A DNA stretch of 64,000 bases from JAEUMG01 sp046349315 (lineage in GTDB: Bacteria > Pseudomonadota > Alphaproteobacteria > Rhizobiales > Aestuariivirgaceae): NCBI GenBank assembly GCA_046349315.1, contig JAXMCQ010000027.1:1-64000 (forward strand), in the 5' to 3' direction. The translations under genes and the position numbers were made by a program. The notes beneath the pieces are model-generated. The model was not told the DNA's origin. It saw nothing but the letters and a program-made list of their open reading frames with translations, and ran no database searches. This document shows, in pieces, positions 26,443-35,251 of the stretch (position 1 is the stretch's first letter; every line of letters begins with the position of its first letter).

Positions 26443-26542
26443 TCAACGGCTTGCCCAAGCCCCCTTTTTCGGGGGACTTGAGCAAACCGTTGTCAAAAAA
26501 ACCACTTATGACGACCGGCCCCGGCGTGAACCGGAGCCGGCC
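26443..26542 (-). terminator. Attenuator-like hairpins between rplL and rpoB
   Basis: Two hairpins fill this gap on the minus strand. The first, just after rplL (about 26513-26542), pairs GGCCGGCTCCGG with CCGGGGCCGGTC and is followed after some 12 nt by a run of seven T. The second (about 26443-26492) has a core CCCCC/GGGGG stem around GAAAAA, extended by CAACGG/CCGTTG outer arms. E. coli has a partial terminator at the same place that lowers rpoBC relative to rplJL expression; the same role here is inference. Confidence 0.6.
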
Positions 26543-26550
26543 GCAATGCA

Positions 26551-26928
26551 CTACTTCAGCTCGACGGTGGCGCCTGCCGCTTCGAGCTTCTTCTTCATCG
26601 CCTCGGCGTCCGCCTTGTTCGCGCCTTCCTTCACAGGCTTGGGCGCGCCCTCGACCAGGTCCTTGGCTTCCTTGAGGCCAAGGCCCGTGATCGCACGGAC
26701 TTCCTTGATGACTTCGATCTTCTTGTCGCCGGCCTTGGCCAGAACGACGGTGAACTCGGTCTTCTCCTCGACCGGAGCCGCGGCAGCACCGCCACCGCCG
26801 GCAGCGGCAACAGCCACCGGAGCCGCGGCAGAAACGCCCCACTTCTCCTCGAGAAGCTTCGAGAGTTCGGCGGCTTCGAGCACGGTCAGGCTCGAAAGCT
26901 CGTCGACGATTTTGGAAAGATCAGCCAT
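26551..26928 (-). CDS. rplL: Ribosomal protein L7/L12 (bL12)
   Basis: L12 is the multicopy stalk protein of the 50S subunit that recruits translation GTPases. The product has 125 residues: an N-terminal dimerisation helix pair (ELSSLTVLEAAELSKLLEEK), an Ala/Gly-rich hinge (AAAGGGGAAAAPVEEK), and the C-terminal domain with KIEVIKEVRAITGLGLKEAK. It lies 54 nt after rplJ. Confidence 0.98.
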   Translation of the reverse strand: MADLSKIVDELSSLTVLEAAELSKLLEEKWGVSAAAPVAVAAAGGGGAAAAPVEEKTEFTVVLAKAGDKKIEVIKEVRAITGLGLKEAKDLVEGAPKPVKEGANKADAEAMKKKLEAAGATVELK

Positions 26929-26982
26929 TTAACTTTCTCACTTTCAATCGGTTGAACCAGGTTGTCGTCAAAAGGCGAGCCG

Positions 26983-27501
26983 TCAGGCGGCCTTGTCTTT
27001 GGTGGCATGGGCGTTCAGGACACGCGCCAACTGACCGGCCGGCGCCTGCAGGACACCCGCGATGCGGGTAGCCGGCGCCTGGATCAAGCCAACGATCTTC
27101 GCACGGAGCTGATCGATCGAAGGCAGGTCGGCAAGTGCCTTGACTGCAGCGGCATCCATCACGGTCTTGCCCAGGGCGCCGCCAAGAATGACGAACTTTT
27201 CGTTCGCCTTGGCGAAGTCCGAAGCAACCTTTGGTGCCGCGACCGGATCCTTGGCGTATGCGACCATGGTCGGACCTGCGAACAGGTCCTTCAATCCGGC
27301 TGCGTCAGTGCCATCCAGAGCAAGTTTCGCAAGACGGTTCTTCGCGACCTTAACGGTCGCGCCCGCCTGGGCCATCTTGCCGCGCAGGTCATTGACCTGG
27401 TTGACAGTCAGTCCCTTGTTGTGGGCCACGACAATCACAGTGGTGTTCGAAAACACCTCGTGAAGCGACGTGACGAGCTCTTTCTTTTCGGCTCTATCCA
27501 C
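26983..27501 (-). CDS. rplJ: Ribosomal protein L10 (uL10), GTG start
   Basis: L10 anchors the L12 stalk to 23S rRNA. The chosen start is GTG at 27501 (MDRAEKKELVTSLHEVFSNT, 172 residues, the usual length) because AAGGAGAG lies about 8 nt upstream; a farther ATG at 27642 would add non-conserved residues. Conserved features include HNKGLTVNQVNDLRGKMA and the helical C-terminal L12-binding tail. A 337-nt leader lies upstream. Confidence 0.95.
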   Translation of the reverse strand: MDRAEKKELVTSLHEVFSNTTVIVVAHNKGLTVNQVNDLRGKMAQAGATVKVAKNRLAKLALDGTDAAGLKDLFAGPTMVAYAKDPVAAPKVASDFAKANEKFVILGGALGKTVMDAAAVKALADLPSIDQLRAKIVGLIQAPATRIAGVLQAPAGQLARVLNAHATKDKAA

Positions 27502-27838
27502 TTGCTCTCTCCTTTTTGGCGTCCGCCGCTCAGCGGCAGGACACCGGTGGACAAACCGCCCGAACTCGACCCACGCGATGGCAGGCGAGCCGCGAGCGGC
27601 GCTCACTTGCCTGTCCCCCAGGATCCGCATTTGCGCGACCATGAAGTCGGAAGGTTCAAACCGATCTCACCTCTCAAACGGGGCTTTGATCCTTTGATCC
27701 CATCTCATGCGGGCTTGGGGTTTAAGCGAGGTCCTCGCGCCAGCAATCTCACAGGTGCCGGAAGACCAGAAAAAGACTCGAAACTCCGGTTAACCGACTG
27801 AGGAAATTAGATTTCCTCGATCGGAAACCGTAACTCAA
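27502..27838 (-). promoter_or_regulatory. rplJ leader / rplA-rplJ intergenic region
   Basis: This 337-nt gap between rplA and rplJ holds no gene that I can support. On the minus strand it starts with a perfect 8-bp inverted repeat GAGGAAAT/ATTTCCTC (27800-27818), then the palindrome CGGTTAACCG (27787-27796) and a TTTTT run near 27772. In many bacteria this interval carries the L10(L12)4 binding site that represses rplJL translation; I infer that function from position, not from a recognised motif. Confidence 0.5.
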
Positions 27839-28536
27839 TCAGGCAGCGGTGATGCTGCCGAGGTCCAGCTTGAGGCCGGGGCCCATAGTCGAAGAAATGG
27901 ACACTTTCTTTGACGAAGGTGCCCTTGGCGCCTTGCGGCTTGGCCTGGAGGACCGCGTCCACGAAAGCACGGACATTGCCGGCGATCTGGTCTTCCGAAA
28001 AGCTCGCTTTGCCGACGCCGGCCTGGACGATCCGGCCTTTTCGACACGAAATTCAACTGCGCCACCCTTGGCCGCTTTGATCGCCGCCGTGACATCCATG
28101 GTCACCGTGCCAACCCGGGGTTCCGGCATCATGCCGCGCGGACCAGACCTTACCAGAGACGGCCGACGAGGCCCATCATGTCCGGCGTCGCAATGCAGCG
28201 ATCGAAATCTATCGTGCCCTTGCTGACGATCTCGACGAGATCTTCGGCACCGACAACGTCAGCGCCCGCCTTCTTGGCTTCTTCCGCCTTGGCGCCCTTG
28301 GCGAAGACGCCGACCCGCAATTTGCGGCCCGAGCCGTTCGGCAGGTTGCAGACGCCACGGACCATCTGGTCGGCGTGACGCGGGTCGACACCCAGGTTCA
28401 TGGCGATCTCGACGGTTTCGTCGAATTTCGCATTGGCCCGGCTCTTGACCAGCTTTACCGCTTCGTCGAGCCCGTAAAACTTGGCGCGATCAACGGGTTC
28501 GGTGTTCTTCTTGATCCGCTTTGGAGCGTTTGCCAT
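27839..28536 (-). pseudogene. rplA: rplA, ribosomal protein L1 (uL1), frameshifted as given (probable sequence errors)
   Basis: L1 forms the mobile L1 stalk at the E site. The ATG at 28536 gives MANAPKRIKKNTEPVDRAKF and normal L1 sequence to MMGLVGRL. A one-base loss in about 28147-28160 then shifts the frame. It resumes as MMPEPRVGTVTMDVTAAIKA (normally PNPK), loses a base near 28031, continues in a third frame as IVQAGVGKASFSEDQIAGNV, and gains an A near 27917 before SSTMGPGLKLDLGSITAA. Total span (698 nt) equals a full-length L1 of about 232 residues. An essential assembly gene with three compensating indels points to errors in the sequence. Confidence 0.9.
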
Positions 28537-28541
28537 GGCTC

Positions 28542-28973
28542 TTACTCCACCACTTCCAGGCCCATCGAGCGCGCCGAACCGGCGATCTCGCGGGCTGCTG
28601 CATCGAGATCGCGGGCATTCATTCCCTTGATCTTCTTCTCGGCAATCTCGCGGCACTGCGCCATGGTCACTTTGCCGACCGGCGCGGCCTTGCCCGGCTC
28701 CTTGGAGCCGGCCGTCAGTTTCGCCGCCTTCTTGAGGAAGTAGGAAGCCGGCGGAGAGCGCATTTCGAATGTGAAGGACTTGTCCTGGTACGCGGTGATC
28801 ACCACCGGCACCGGCGAGCCCGGCTCCATCTGCTGCGTCTGCGCGTTGAAAGCCTTGCAGAATTCCATTATGTTCAAACCGCGCTGACCGAGCGCGGGAC
28901 CGATCGGCGGGGACGGGTTTGCCTGCCCTGCCGGCACCTGCAATTTGACGTAACCTACGATTTTCTTAGCCAT
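28542..28973 (-). CDS. rplK: Ribosomal protein L11 (uL11)
   Basis: L11 is part of the GTPase-associated centre. The 143-residue product starts MAKKIVGYVKLQVPAGQANP, with the proline-rich PPIGPALGQRGLNIMEFCKA and the C-terminal rRNA-binding domain (GKVTMAQCREIAEKKIKGMN). It precedes rplA by 5 nt. Confidence 0.98.
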   Translation of the reverse strand: MAKKIVGYVKLQVPAGQANPSPPIGPALGQRGLNIMEFCKAFNAQTQQMEPGSPVPVVITAYQDKSFTFEMRSPPASYFLKKAAKLTAGSKEPGKAAPVGKVTMAQCREIAEKKIKGMNARDLDAAAREIAGSARSMGLEVVE

Positions 28974-29072
28974 TCTCTTTCCCTCACCGGCTCCGAGCCG
29001 GGCTTGTTGAGGTTAGTGGTCCGGCTGCCCGTGAAAGCGCGCCTCCCACCGTTGAAATCCAGGCCTTGAAGG

Positions 29073-29606
29073 TCAACGGACCTTTTCGACTTGGGTATAT
29101 TCGAGTTCAACCGGCGTCGGCCGGCCGAAGATCGAAACCGCCACTTTAAGCCGGGCGCGCTGCTCGTCGACCTCTTCCACCAACCCGCTGAAGGAGGCGA
29201 AGGGGCCGTCTGCAACCCGGACTTGTTCCCCAACCTCGAAGGAGATCGGAGCGCGTGGACGTTCCACGCCTTCGGCCACCTGGTTGAGGATGCGGGCTGC
29301 TTCCGCGTCAGTGATCGACACCGGACGGTTGTCCGATCCAAGGAAGCCGGTCACTTTGGGAGTGTTCTTTATTAGATGGTATGCTTGGTCGGTCATTTCC
29401 ATCTTTACAAGCACGTAGCCCGGAAAAAATCTGCGCTGGCTCTTGATCTTGCGACCGCGGCGCATCTCGACGATCTCTTCCGTCGGGACGAGCACCTGCT
29501 CGAAGAGTTCGCCCAGGCCCTTCTGTGCCGCCTGCTCCTTGATGGAGTCGGCCACCTTGTTCTCGAAGTTCGAGTAGGCGTGAACGATGTACCAGCGTTT
29601 GGTCAT
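29073..29606 (-). CDS. nusG: Transcription termination/antitermination factor NusG
   Basis: NusG binds RNA polymerase through its NGN domain and couples it to Rho or S10 through a KOW domain. The 177-residue product has the N-terminal WYIVHAYSNFENKVADSIKE, the middle FFPGYVLVKMEMTDQAYHLI, and the KOW region (VGEQVRVADGPFASFSGLVE). It lies 22 nt after secE. Confidence 0.98.
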   Translation of the reverse strand: MTKRWYIVHAYSNFENKVADSIKEQAAQKGLGELFEQVLVPTEEIVEMRRGRKIKSQRRFFPGYVLVKMEMTDQAYHLIKNTPKVTGFLGSDNRPVSITDAEAARILNQVAEGVERPRAPISFEVGEQVRVADGPFASFSGLVEEVDEQRARLKVAVSIFGRPTPVELEYTQVEKVR

Positions 29607-29628
29607 ATGCTTCTGCCGTTCCTGTCCG

Positions 29629-29823
29629 CTAGAGCCCGAACAGAACTTTGTTGACGCCCCACTGGAGGCCCATGTCGACGACCAGGAAAAACACCGCCGC
29701 GAGCGCCACCATGATCATCACCATGACGGTGGTGATCATCGTTTCCTTACGGGTCGGCCAAGTTACCTTGGCCGCTTCCTCGCGGACTTCCTGAAGGAAT
29801 TCTACCGGGTTTGTCTTGGCCAT
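29629..29823 (-). CDS. secE: Preprotein translocase subunit SecE
   Basis: SecE is the clamp subunit of the SecYEG translocon. The 64-residue product is the short single-span form: a cytoplasmic amphipathic part (NPVFLQ-like NPVEFLQEVREEAAKVTWPT) followed by one transmembrane helix (VMIMVALAAVFFLVVDMG). It follows tRNA-Trp and precedes nusG, a conserved arrangement. Confidence 0.97.
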   Translation of the reverse strand: MAKTNPVEFLQEVREEAAKVTWPTRKETMITTVMVMIMVALAAVFFLVVDMGLQWGVNKVLFGL

Positions 29824-29839
29824 TATCCTCTTTCCGAAC

Positions 29840-29915
<76 letters not shown>

Positions 29916-29927
29916 ATCCGTCCGCGG

Positions 29928-31118
<1,191 letters not shown>

Positions 31119-31161
31119 ATTCTTCTATCCTATTGTACAGACTGGCATTTTTTACGATTAC

Positions 31162-31235
31162 TGGAGCGGGTGAGGGGAATCGAACCCCCGTCTTTAGCTT
31201 GGAAGGCTATTGCTCTACCATTGAGCTACACCCGC
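31162..31235 (-). tRNA. tRNA-Gly (TCC)
   Basis: A 74-nt cloverleaf on the minus strand, beginning GCGGGTGTAGCTCAATGG and ending with encoded CCA. The acceptor GCGGGTG pairs with CACCCGC. The anticodon loop CTTCCAA gives anticodon TCC. It sits between tRNA-Tyr and tuf. Confidence 0.97.
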
Positions 31236-31300
31236 CCGGGAACTCGCTTCTACCTCCTCGACCTCGACTGCGGACGTTCAGCCCTCAACCCCCCAAGCGA

Positions 31301-31385
31301 TGGTGGGGGAAGTAGGACTCGAACCTACGAAGGCGAAGCCAGCGGATTTACAGTCCGCCCCCTTTGCCGCTCGGGACATTCCCCC
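31301..31385 (-). tRNA. tRNA-Tyr (GTA)
   Basis: An 85-nt class II tRNA on the minus strand with a long variable arm. It begins GGGGGAATGTCCCGAGCGG and ends with encoded CCA; GGGGGAA pairs with TTCCCCC. The anticodon loop ACTGTAAA reads GTA. It is the first gene of the tRNA-tuf-secE-nusG set. Confidence 0.97.
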
Positions 31386-31456
31386 GAATCGCCGTTGGAT
31401 TGCTTTGAGCCAAACGCCAGCGAGCCCGGGTTTAGCCCGGGCCCAGATCGGGGCGC

Positions 31457-31485
31457 TTTATGCGCGGGATGGTAAAGCGTGTCAA
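31457..31485 (-). promoter_or_regulatory. Promoter candidate for the tRNA-Tyr/Gly-tuf-Trp-secE-nusG transcript
   Basis: On the minus strand TTGACA (31480-31485) and CATAAA (31457-31462) are spaced by 17 nt. A start near 31450 would place the tRNA-Tyr 5' end about 65 nt downstream. A perfect 7-bp GC stem (GCCCGGG/CCCGGGC, 31424-31442) lies in the leader. Its position only 30 nt before rlmB on the other strand suggests divergent transcription. Confidence 0.65.
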
Positions 31486-31514
31486 CGGGAAAAAGACCGT
31501 GTAGAAGCAGCCGG

Positions 31515-32249
31515 ATGAGCGCCATCCACCGCGAAAATTCAGAAGGTCCGGAATTCGACCTGCTCTATGGAATTCATACCGTCGCGGAGGCCCTGAACAA
31601 CCCAAAAAGGAAGTTTGTCCAGCTTCTTGCAACGAAGAATGCGGCGGCGCGATTGGCGGAGGAAATTTCCAAGCGCGGACTGACCATCGAAGAGGCCAAT
31701 CCCAAGGCGCTGGACCGGCTCACCGGGCCCGATGCGGTGCATCAGGGCGTCGTTTTAAAGGCAAAATCGCTCAATCAGCCGCGGCTCGACCAGATCCCGC
31801 GCAAGGGCATCGTGGTGATGCTCGACCAGGTCACCGATCCGCATAATGTCGGCGCCATTATGCGCAGTTGTGCGGCCTTCGCGGTGACCGCGCTGGTTGC
31901 CACGGCGCGTCACAGCCCCGAGGCCTCGGGCGTCCTGCTCAAGGCCGCGTCGGGCGCCTATGAGCATGTGCCTTTTGTCAAAATCACCAATCTTGCCAGA
32001 GGGATGGAGGAGTTACGGGGCTACGGATTCAGGCTGATCGGGCTCGACAGCGAGGGCGAAAACAAGCTCGCCGATGTCGACAAGACCCCTCCCCTTGTGT
32101 TGGTGCTTGGGGCCGAGGGCAAGGGCTTGCGGCAATTGACGCGGCAGACCTGCGATGTCGTTGCCCGGCTCGACCTTCCGGGCTCGATCCAGAGCCTCAA
32201 TGTGTCCAATGCCGCGGCGATCGGGCTGGCCGAGCTTCTGCGCCGCTGA
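31515..32249 (+). CDS. rlmB: 23S rRNA (guanosine-2'-O-)-methyltransferase RlmB (TrmH/SPOUT family)
   Basis: A SPOUT-class RNA 2'-O-methyltransferase, likely acting on 23S rRNA. From the ATG at 31515 it has 244 residues; an in-frame upstream GTG at 31479 is possible but would overlap the divergent promoter. An N-terminal substrate-binding domain (DLLYGIHTVAEALNNPKRKF) precedes the catalytic knot: motif 1 LDQVTDPHNVGAIMRSC, motif 2 LGAEGKGLRQLTRQTCD, motif 3 LNVSNAAAIGLAELL. Close TrmH relatives modify other sites, so the exact nucleotide is inferred. Confidence 0.9.
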   Translation: MSAIHRENSEGPEFDLLYGIHTVAEALNNPKRKFVQLLATKNAAARLAEEISKRGLTIEEANPKALDRLTGPDAVHQGVVLKAKSLNQPRLDQIPRKGIVVMLDQVTDPHNVGAIMRSCAAFAVTALVATARHSPEASGVLLKAASGAYEHVPFVKITNLARGMEELRGYGFRLIGLDSEGENKLADVDKTPPLVLVLGAEGKGLRQLTRQTCDVVARLDLPGSIQSLNVSNAAAIGLAELLRR

Positions 32250-32252
32250 TTT

Positions 32253-32270
32253 GCGCCAAGCGATTGGCGC
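32253..32270 (+). terminator. Short stem-loop after rlmB
   Basis: GCGCCAA (32253-32259) and TTGGCGC (32264-32270) form a perfect 7-bp stem with a GCGA loop, four bases after the rlmB stop. There is no T-run downstream, so it is only terminator-like. Confidence 0.4.
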
Positions 32271-32324
32271 GGTTGTGAATTTGTCGGAGGCGTCGGGGCG
32301 CTAAATCGGATAAACGCAACGCAA

Positions 32325-33536
32325 ATGAGCACGGTTGCAATCGAGGAAAGAACCAACACGCAATCAACCGCGATGGCGGTGCTGGCGGCGCTTTCCTTGT
32401 CGCACATGCTCAACGACACGATGCAGTCGCTCTTGCCCTCGATCTACCCGATCCTGAAGCAAAGCTATGCTCTCGATTTCGGCCAGATCGGCTTGATAAC
32501 ATTGGCTTTTCAGCTCACGGCCTCGATCCTGCAGCCGCTCGTCGGCATCTTCATCGACCGCCATCCGATGCCCTATTCTGCGGCCGCCGGCATGGGGCTC
32601 ACGGTGAGCGGGCTGGTGCTCTTGGCGTTTGCCCATTCCTACCCGTTCCTGCTCTTGGCGGCCTGCCTGATCGGCTCCGGATCGTCGATTTTCCACCCCG
32701 AATCATCGCGCATCGCGCGATTGGCGTCGGGCGGCCGGCATGGTTTTGCGCAGTCGCTGTTCCAGGTCGGCGGCAATGTCGGCTCGGCGATCGGCCCTCT
32801 TGCCGCCGCGCTCATCATCCTCCCCTTCGGCCAGGCGAGCGTTTCCTGGTTCACGGCCATCGGCGTTATGGCCATGATTTTATTGAGTTTTGCCGGCCGC
32901 TGGTACGCCGTTCACGGGACCAAGCGGATGAAGGCGGCGCCCAAGACCGGGGCCGAGACGCTGCCGCGCCGCAAGGTGGTCGTGGCGATCTGCGTTTTGA
33001 TTGCCCTGGTGTTCTCGAAGTTCTTCTACATGTCGAGCCTCGGCAATTACCTCACCTTCTATCTCATTGAAACCTTTGGGGTTTCAGTCCAAAGCGCGCA
33101 GCTTTATTTGTTCGTGTTCCTGGCCGCGGTGGCGGCCGGCACCTTCCTCGGCGGCCCGATCGGCGATCGGTTCGGGCGCAAGTATGTGATCTGGTTCTCG
33201 ATTTTGGGCGTGCTGCCGTTCACGCTGTTGCTGCCGCATGCCAATCTCTTCTGGACCCTGGTGCTCGCCATCATCACCGGGCTCATCATGTCGTCGGCCT
33301 TTTCGGCAATTCTCGTTTACGCTCAAGAGCTTGTGCCGGGGCGCGTAGGCCTTATCGCGGGCCTCTTCTTCGGCCTCGCTTTCGGCATGGGCGGCCTCGG
33401 CGCGGCCCTCCTCGGCGAGCTTGCCGATCGCACAAGTATCGGATTTGTCTACCAGATTTGCGCTTTCCTTCCCGCCATTGGGATCGTCGCCTGGTTCCTT
33501 CCCGATCTCAAACGCAAGGCGCCGGCCAAGGCTTAA
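32325..33536 (+). CDS. MFS transporter of the fosmidomycin-resistance (Fsr) type
   Basis: A 403-residue major facilitator protein with about 12 transmembrane helices. It closely matches the Fsr group in SHMLNDTMQSLLPSIYPILK, QIGLITLAFQLTASILQPLV and HPESSRIARLASGGRHGFAQ, followed by SLFQVGGNVGSAIGPLAAAL. The typical loop motif GDRFGRK (residues near 285) is present. Members export fosmidomycin and related compounds, but the native substrate is unknown. It appears monocistronic, 75 nt after rlmB. Confidence 0.88.
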   Translation: MSTVAIEERTNTQSTAMAVLAALSLSHMLNDTMQSLLPSIYPILKQSYALDFGQIGLITLAFQLTASILQPLVGIFIDRHPMPYSAAAGMGLTVSGLVLLAFAHSYPFLLLAACLIGSGSSIFHPESSRIARLASGGRHGFAQSLFQVGGNVGSAIGPLAAALIILPFGQASVSWFTAIGVMAMILLSFAGRWYAVHGTKRMKAAPKTGAETLPRRKVVVAICVLIALVFSKFFYMSSLGNYLTFYLIETFGVSVQSAQLYLFVFLAAVAAGTFLGGPIGDRFGRKYVIWFSILGVLPFTLLLPHANLFWTLVLAIITGLIMSSAFSAILVYAQELVPGRVGLIAGLFFGLAFGMGGLGAALLGELADRTSIGFVYQICAFLPAIGIVAWFLPDLKRKAPAKA

Positions 33537-33541
33537 GAAGC

Positions 33542-33571
33542 TTGTCAGGGGCGGCGGCGCGGCGCTATCTA
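33542..33571 (+). promoter_or_regulatory. Promoter candidate for tRNA-Thr
   Basis: TTGTCA (33542-33547) and CTATCT (33565-33570) are separated by 17 nt, about 12 nt before the mature tRNA 5' end. CTATCT/CTATAT is a usual -10 form in alphaproteobacteria. Pattern match only. Confidence 0.5.
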
Positions 33572-33582
33572 GGCCCGCAGAA

Positions 33583-33658
<76 letters not shown>

Positions 33659-33761
33659 TTTAAAATTCCGTATTATCTTCAATTGCTTAGCTCAACATCC
33701 GAATAAATTTCTTATAGCAAGTTTTCGACGGATTGAATTGCGGCGGCCTTAAACTCGCGGC

Positions 33762-33875
33762 CTATCGGATCACGAGCGGGACGGAAGCCGCGAACCCCAC
33801 CAGGACGACAACGAATGCCATCCAGATCACGCCCGAAAAAATGGCGGCAAGTTTTTCATGGGGCTTGAGTTGCAT
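33762..33875 (-). CDS. Possible 37-residue single-span membrane protein
   Basis: A short minus-strand frame encodes a charged N-terminus (MQLKPHEKLAAIFSG), one hydrophobic helix (VIWMAFVVVLVGFAA) and a short basic end (SVPLVIR). This layout is typical of tiny inner-membrane proteins in this group. There is no clear Shine-Dalgarno sequence before the ATG at 33875, so it is only a candidate. Function is unknown. Confidence 0.35.
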   Translation of the reverse strand: MQLKPHEKLAAIFSGVIWMAFVVVLVGFAASVPLVIR

Positions 33876-34053
33876 GAGGTATGGCGTATCCGAAATTCAC
33901 TAAGCAAGGGTAAGAGCGTGGGGCCAAATTTATCCTGTATCCCATTTAGTGTGTTTTCGCGCGGCCCGAGAGGCCATTTTCGCGCATTTTTACCCCCCAA
34001 AATCGCATTCTTCGCGACACGGTTTGGTTCGACTCGCGCACACCGAAACCTAT

Positions 34054-34067
34054 TGAACGGACGTTCA
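34054..34067. promoter_or_regulatory. Operator-like palindrome, copy 1
   Basis: TGAACGGACGTTCA is an inverted repeat with 6-bp arms TGAACG/CGTTCA and a 2-nt centre. A second copy with the same arms lies exactly 40 bp further on, i.e. about four helical turns. The form fits sites bound by TetR-type dimers, but no regulator gene is adjacent. Confidence 0.55.
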
Positions 34068-34093
34068 TTTCGTCATTATGCCAGATGAAAGAA

Positions 34094-34107
34094 TGAACGG
34101 GCGTTCA
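34094..34107. promoter_or_regulatory. Operator-like palindrome, copy 2
   Basis: TGAACGGGCGTTCA shares both 6-bp arms with copy 1 at 34054 and differs only in the central pair. It lies 110 bp before the start codon of the BA14K gene, a plausible place for transcriptional control. Confidence 0.55.
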
Positions 34108-34216
34108 AAATCCGGTCGTCAGTTTCCGGTAAACGGGTCGGTAAACCCATATCTGCTATAGACGACGGGTGGCGGAGGCAGATCGCATCCTGGCCGGCTG
34201 CACAAGGGAGGATCAG

Positions 34217-34696
34217 ATGGTTCGCATGTCATTGCTGGGTGGCGCCGCCGGTCTCATGTTCACGCTGGTTGCGGGAACAGGCCCTGCCCTCGCCGCGCCG
34301 ATGGCCCCGGGCCTCGCCACGACGATCGGCAAGACCTCGCCGGCGCTCGAGCGCGTCGCCTATGACCCGCCGCGGCGGCCCTATTGCACGCTCGAGAGCC
34401 AGCGGCATTTCCAGAACTGGAATCCGGGGCGCTATGATGAGTGGAACGGCATCGGCCCCTACAAGCACAAGCATTTCGGCGGCCATCGCTGGCACGACCT
34501 CAATTACAATGGCTGCGCGCCCTGGTGGCAGCCCGAGGCCTACGGCACGACGGCGGCGCGCCGCGCCTTCAAGCAGGCCTATGACAATCCGCATGTGCGC
34601 TGGTGCTTCAACCACCACAACAGCTATGATCCGTCCACGGACAGTTACACGACCTATGACGGGCGGCAGAAGCGGTGCGTGGAGCCGGAGAAGTAG
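34217..34696 (+). CDS. BA14K family secreted protein
   Basis: A 159-residue protein with an N-terminal signal peptide (MVRMSLLGGAAGLMFTLVAG, cleavage likely near ALA-AP) and a C-terminal BA14K-type motif: HVRWCFNHHNSYDPSTDSYT then YDGRQKRC. The middle is rich in Trp, His and Tyr. The ATG at 34217 is favoured by AAGGGAGG six bases upstream. BA14K proteins were first described as immunoreactive envelope proteins of Brucella with lectin-like activity; the role here is unknown. Confidence 0.85.
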   Translation: MVRMSLLGGAAGLMFTLVAGTGPALAAPMAPGLATTIGKTSPALERVAYDPPRRPYCTLESQRHFQNWNPGRYDEWNGIGPYKHKHFGGHRWHDLNYNGCAPWWQPEAYGTTAARRAFKQAYDNPHVRWCFNHHNSYDPSTDSYTTYDGRQKRCVEPEK

Positions 34697-34715
34697 AAGC
34701 CGGCCGCACTTCCTC

Positions 34716-35186
34716 TCAAAGCAATTTGTCCTTGAGCGGCAGCAATGCCAGAGCTCGTCCCTCGAATGCGCCGTTGATTAGCGCTTCCTTCAAAGCCGAT
34801 TGCGACTGACTATATCGAAAGAATGTCCGCACGCCCTCTTCAATCAGGCTCGCGATCTGCGAGCGTTCTTGCGTGTTGAACGATGCCGGCAGCTCGGACA
34901 CATCCAAATTTTCTGGAACATTACGCTTTTCGATGAAGTGCCCAATCCGGGTCGTAACATGAAAGTCCGCGGTCGCGGGCCTCTTCCCGTCGAGAAGTGA
35001 GGCGAGGCAGATCCCCAGATTGATGTAGCGCACACTCGAATAGCTGGAGCCTTGAACATTGACGATATCAACGAGTCCGTCATGGCTGCGATACCAATAC
35101 CCTTTGCCACTTGGCGCGAAGCCCAGCGGGGCTAATACTTCACCAATGATCGCCTCCAGTGCAATCTTTTTGCTCGTCCGCATCAT
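34716..35186 (-). CDS. DUF4304 domain protein
   Basis: A 156-residue cytoplasmic protein beginning MMRTSKKIALEAIIGEVLAP at the ATG at 35186; the frame extends upstream to 35273 without conserved sequence and would overlap the next gene. The layout (APLGFAPSGKGYWYRSHDGL, VDIVNVQGSSYSSVRYINLG) fits DUF4304. Function is unknown. It forms a same-strand group with the genes at 35252 and 35951. Confidence 0.72.
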   Translation of the reverse strand: MMRTSKKIALEAIIGEVLAPLGFAPSGKGYWYRSHDGLVDIVNVQGSSYSSVRYINLGICLASLLDGKRPATADFHVTTRIGHFIEKRNVPENLDVSELPASFNTQERSQIASLIEEGVRTFFRYSQSQSALKEALINGAFEGRALALLPLKDKLL

Positions 35187-35251
35187 TTTCGGCTTCTCTA
35201 ATACCCCAAGTGTATCTGCATTCAGCTCCAACTGCCGCGCGGCCCGGTGGG

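Larger units (their letters stand above)
33878..34216. other. Gene-free AT-richer region before the BA14K gene
   Basis: No convincing gene is seen in this interval. It is visibly less GC-rich than its neighbours and contains two near-identical operator-like palindromes (34054-34067 and 34094-34107, listed separately). It probably contains the promoter of the secreted BA14K protein. Confidence 0.5.

Noticed and set aside
33858..34088. A 76-codon plus-strand frame before the BA14K gene
   Set aside because: It spans the operator palindrome at 34054, has no ribosome-binding site and no protein-like composition.
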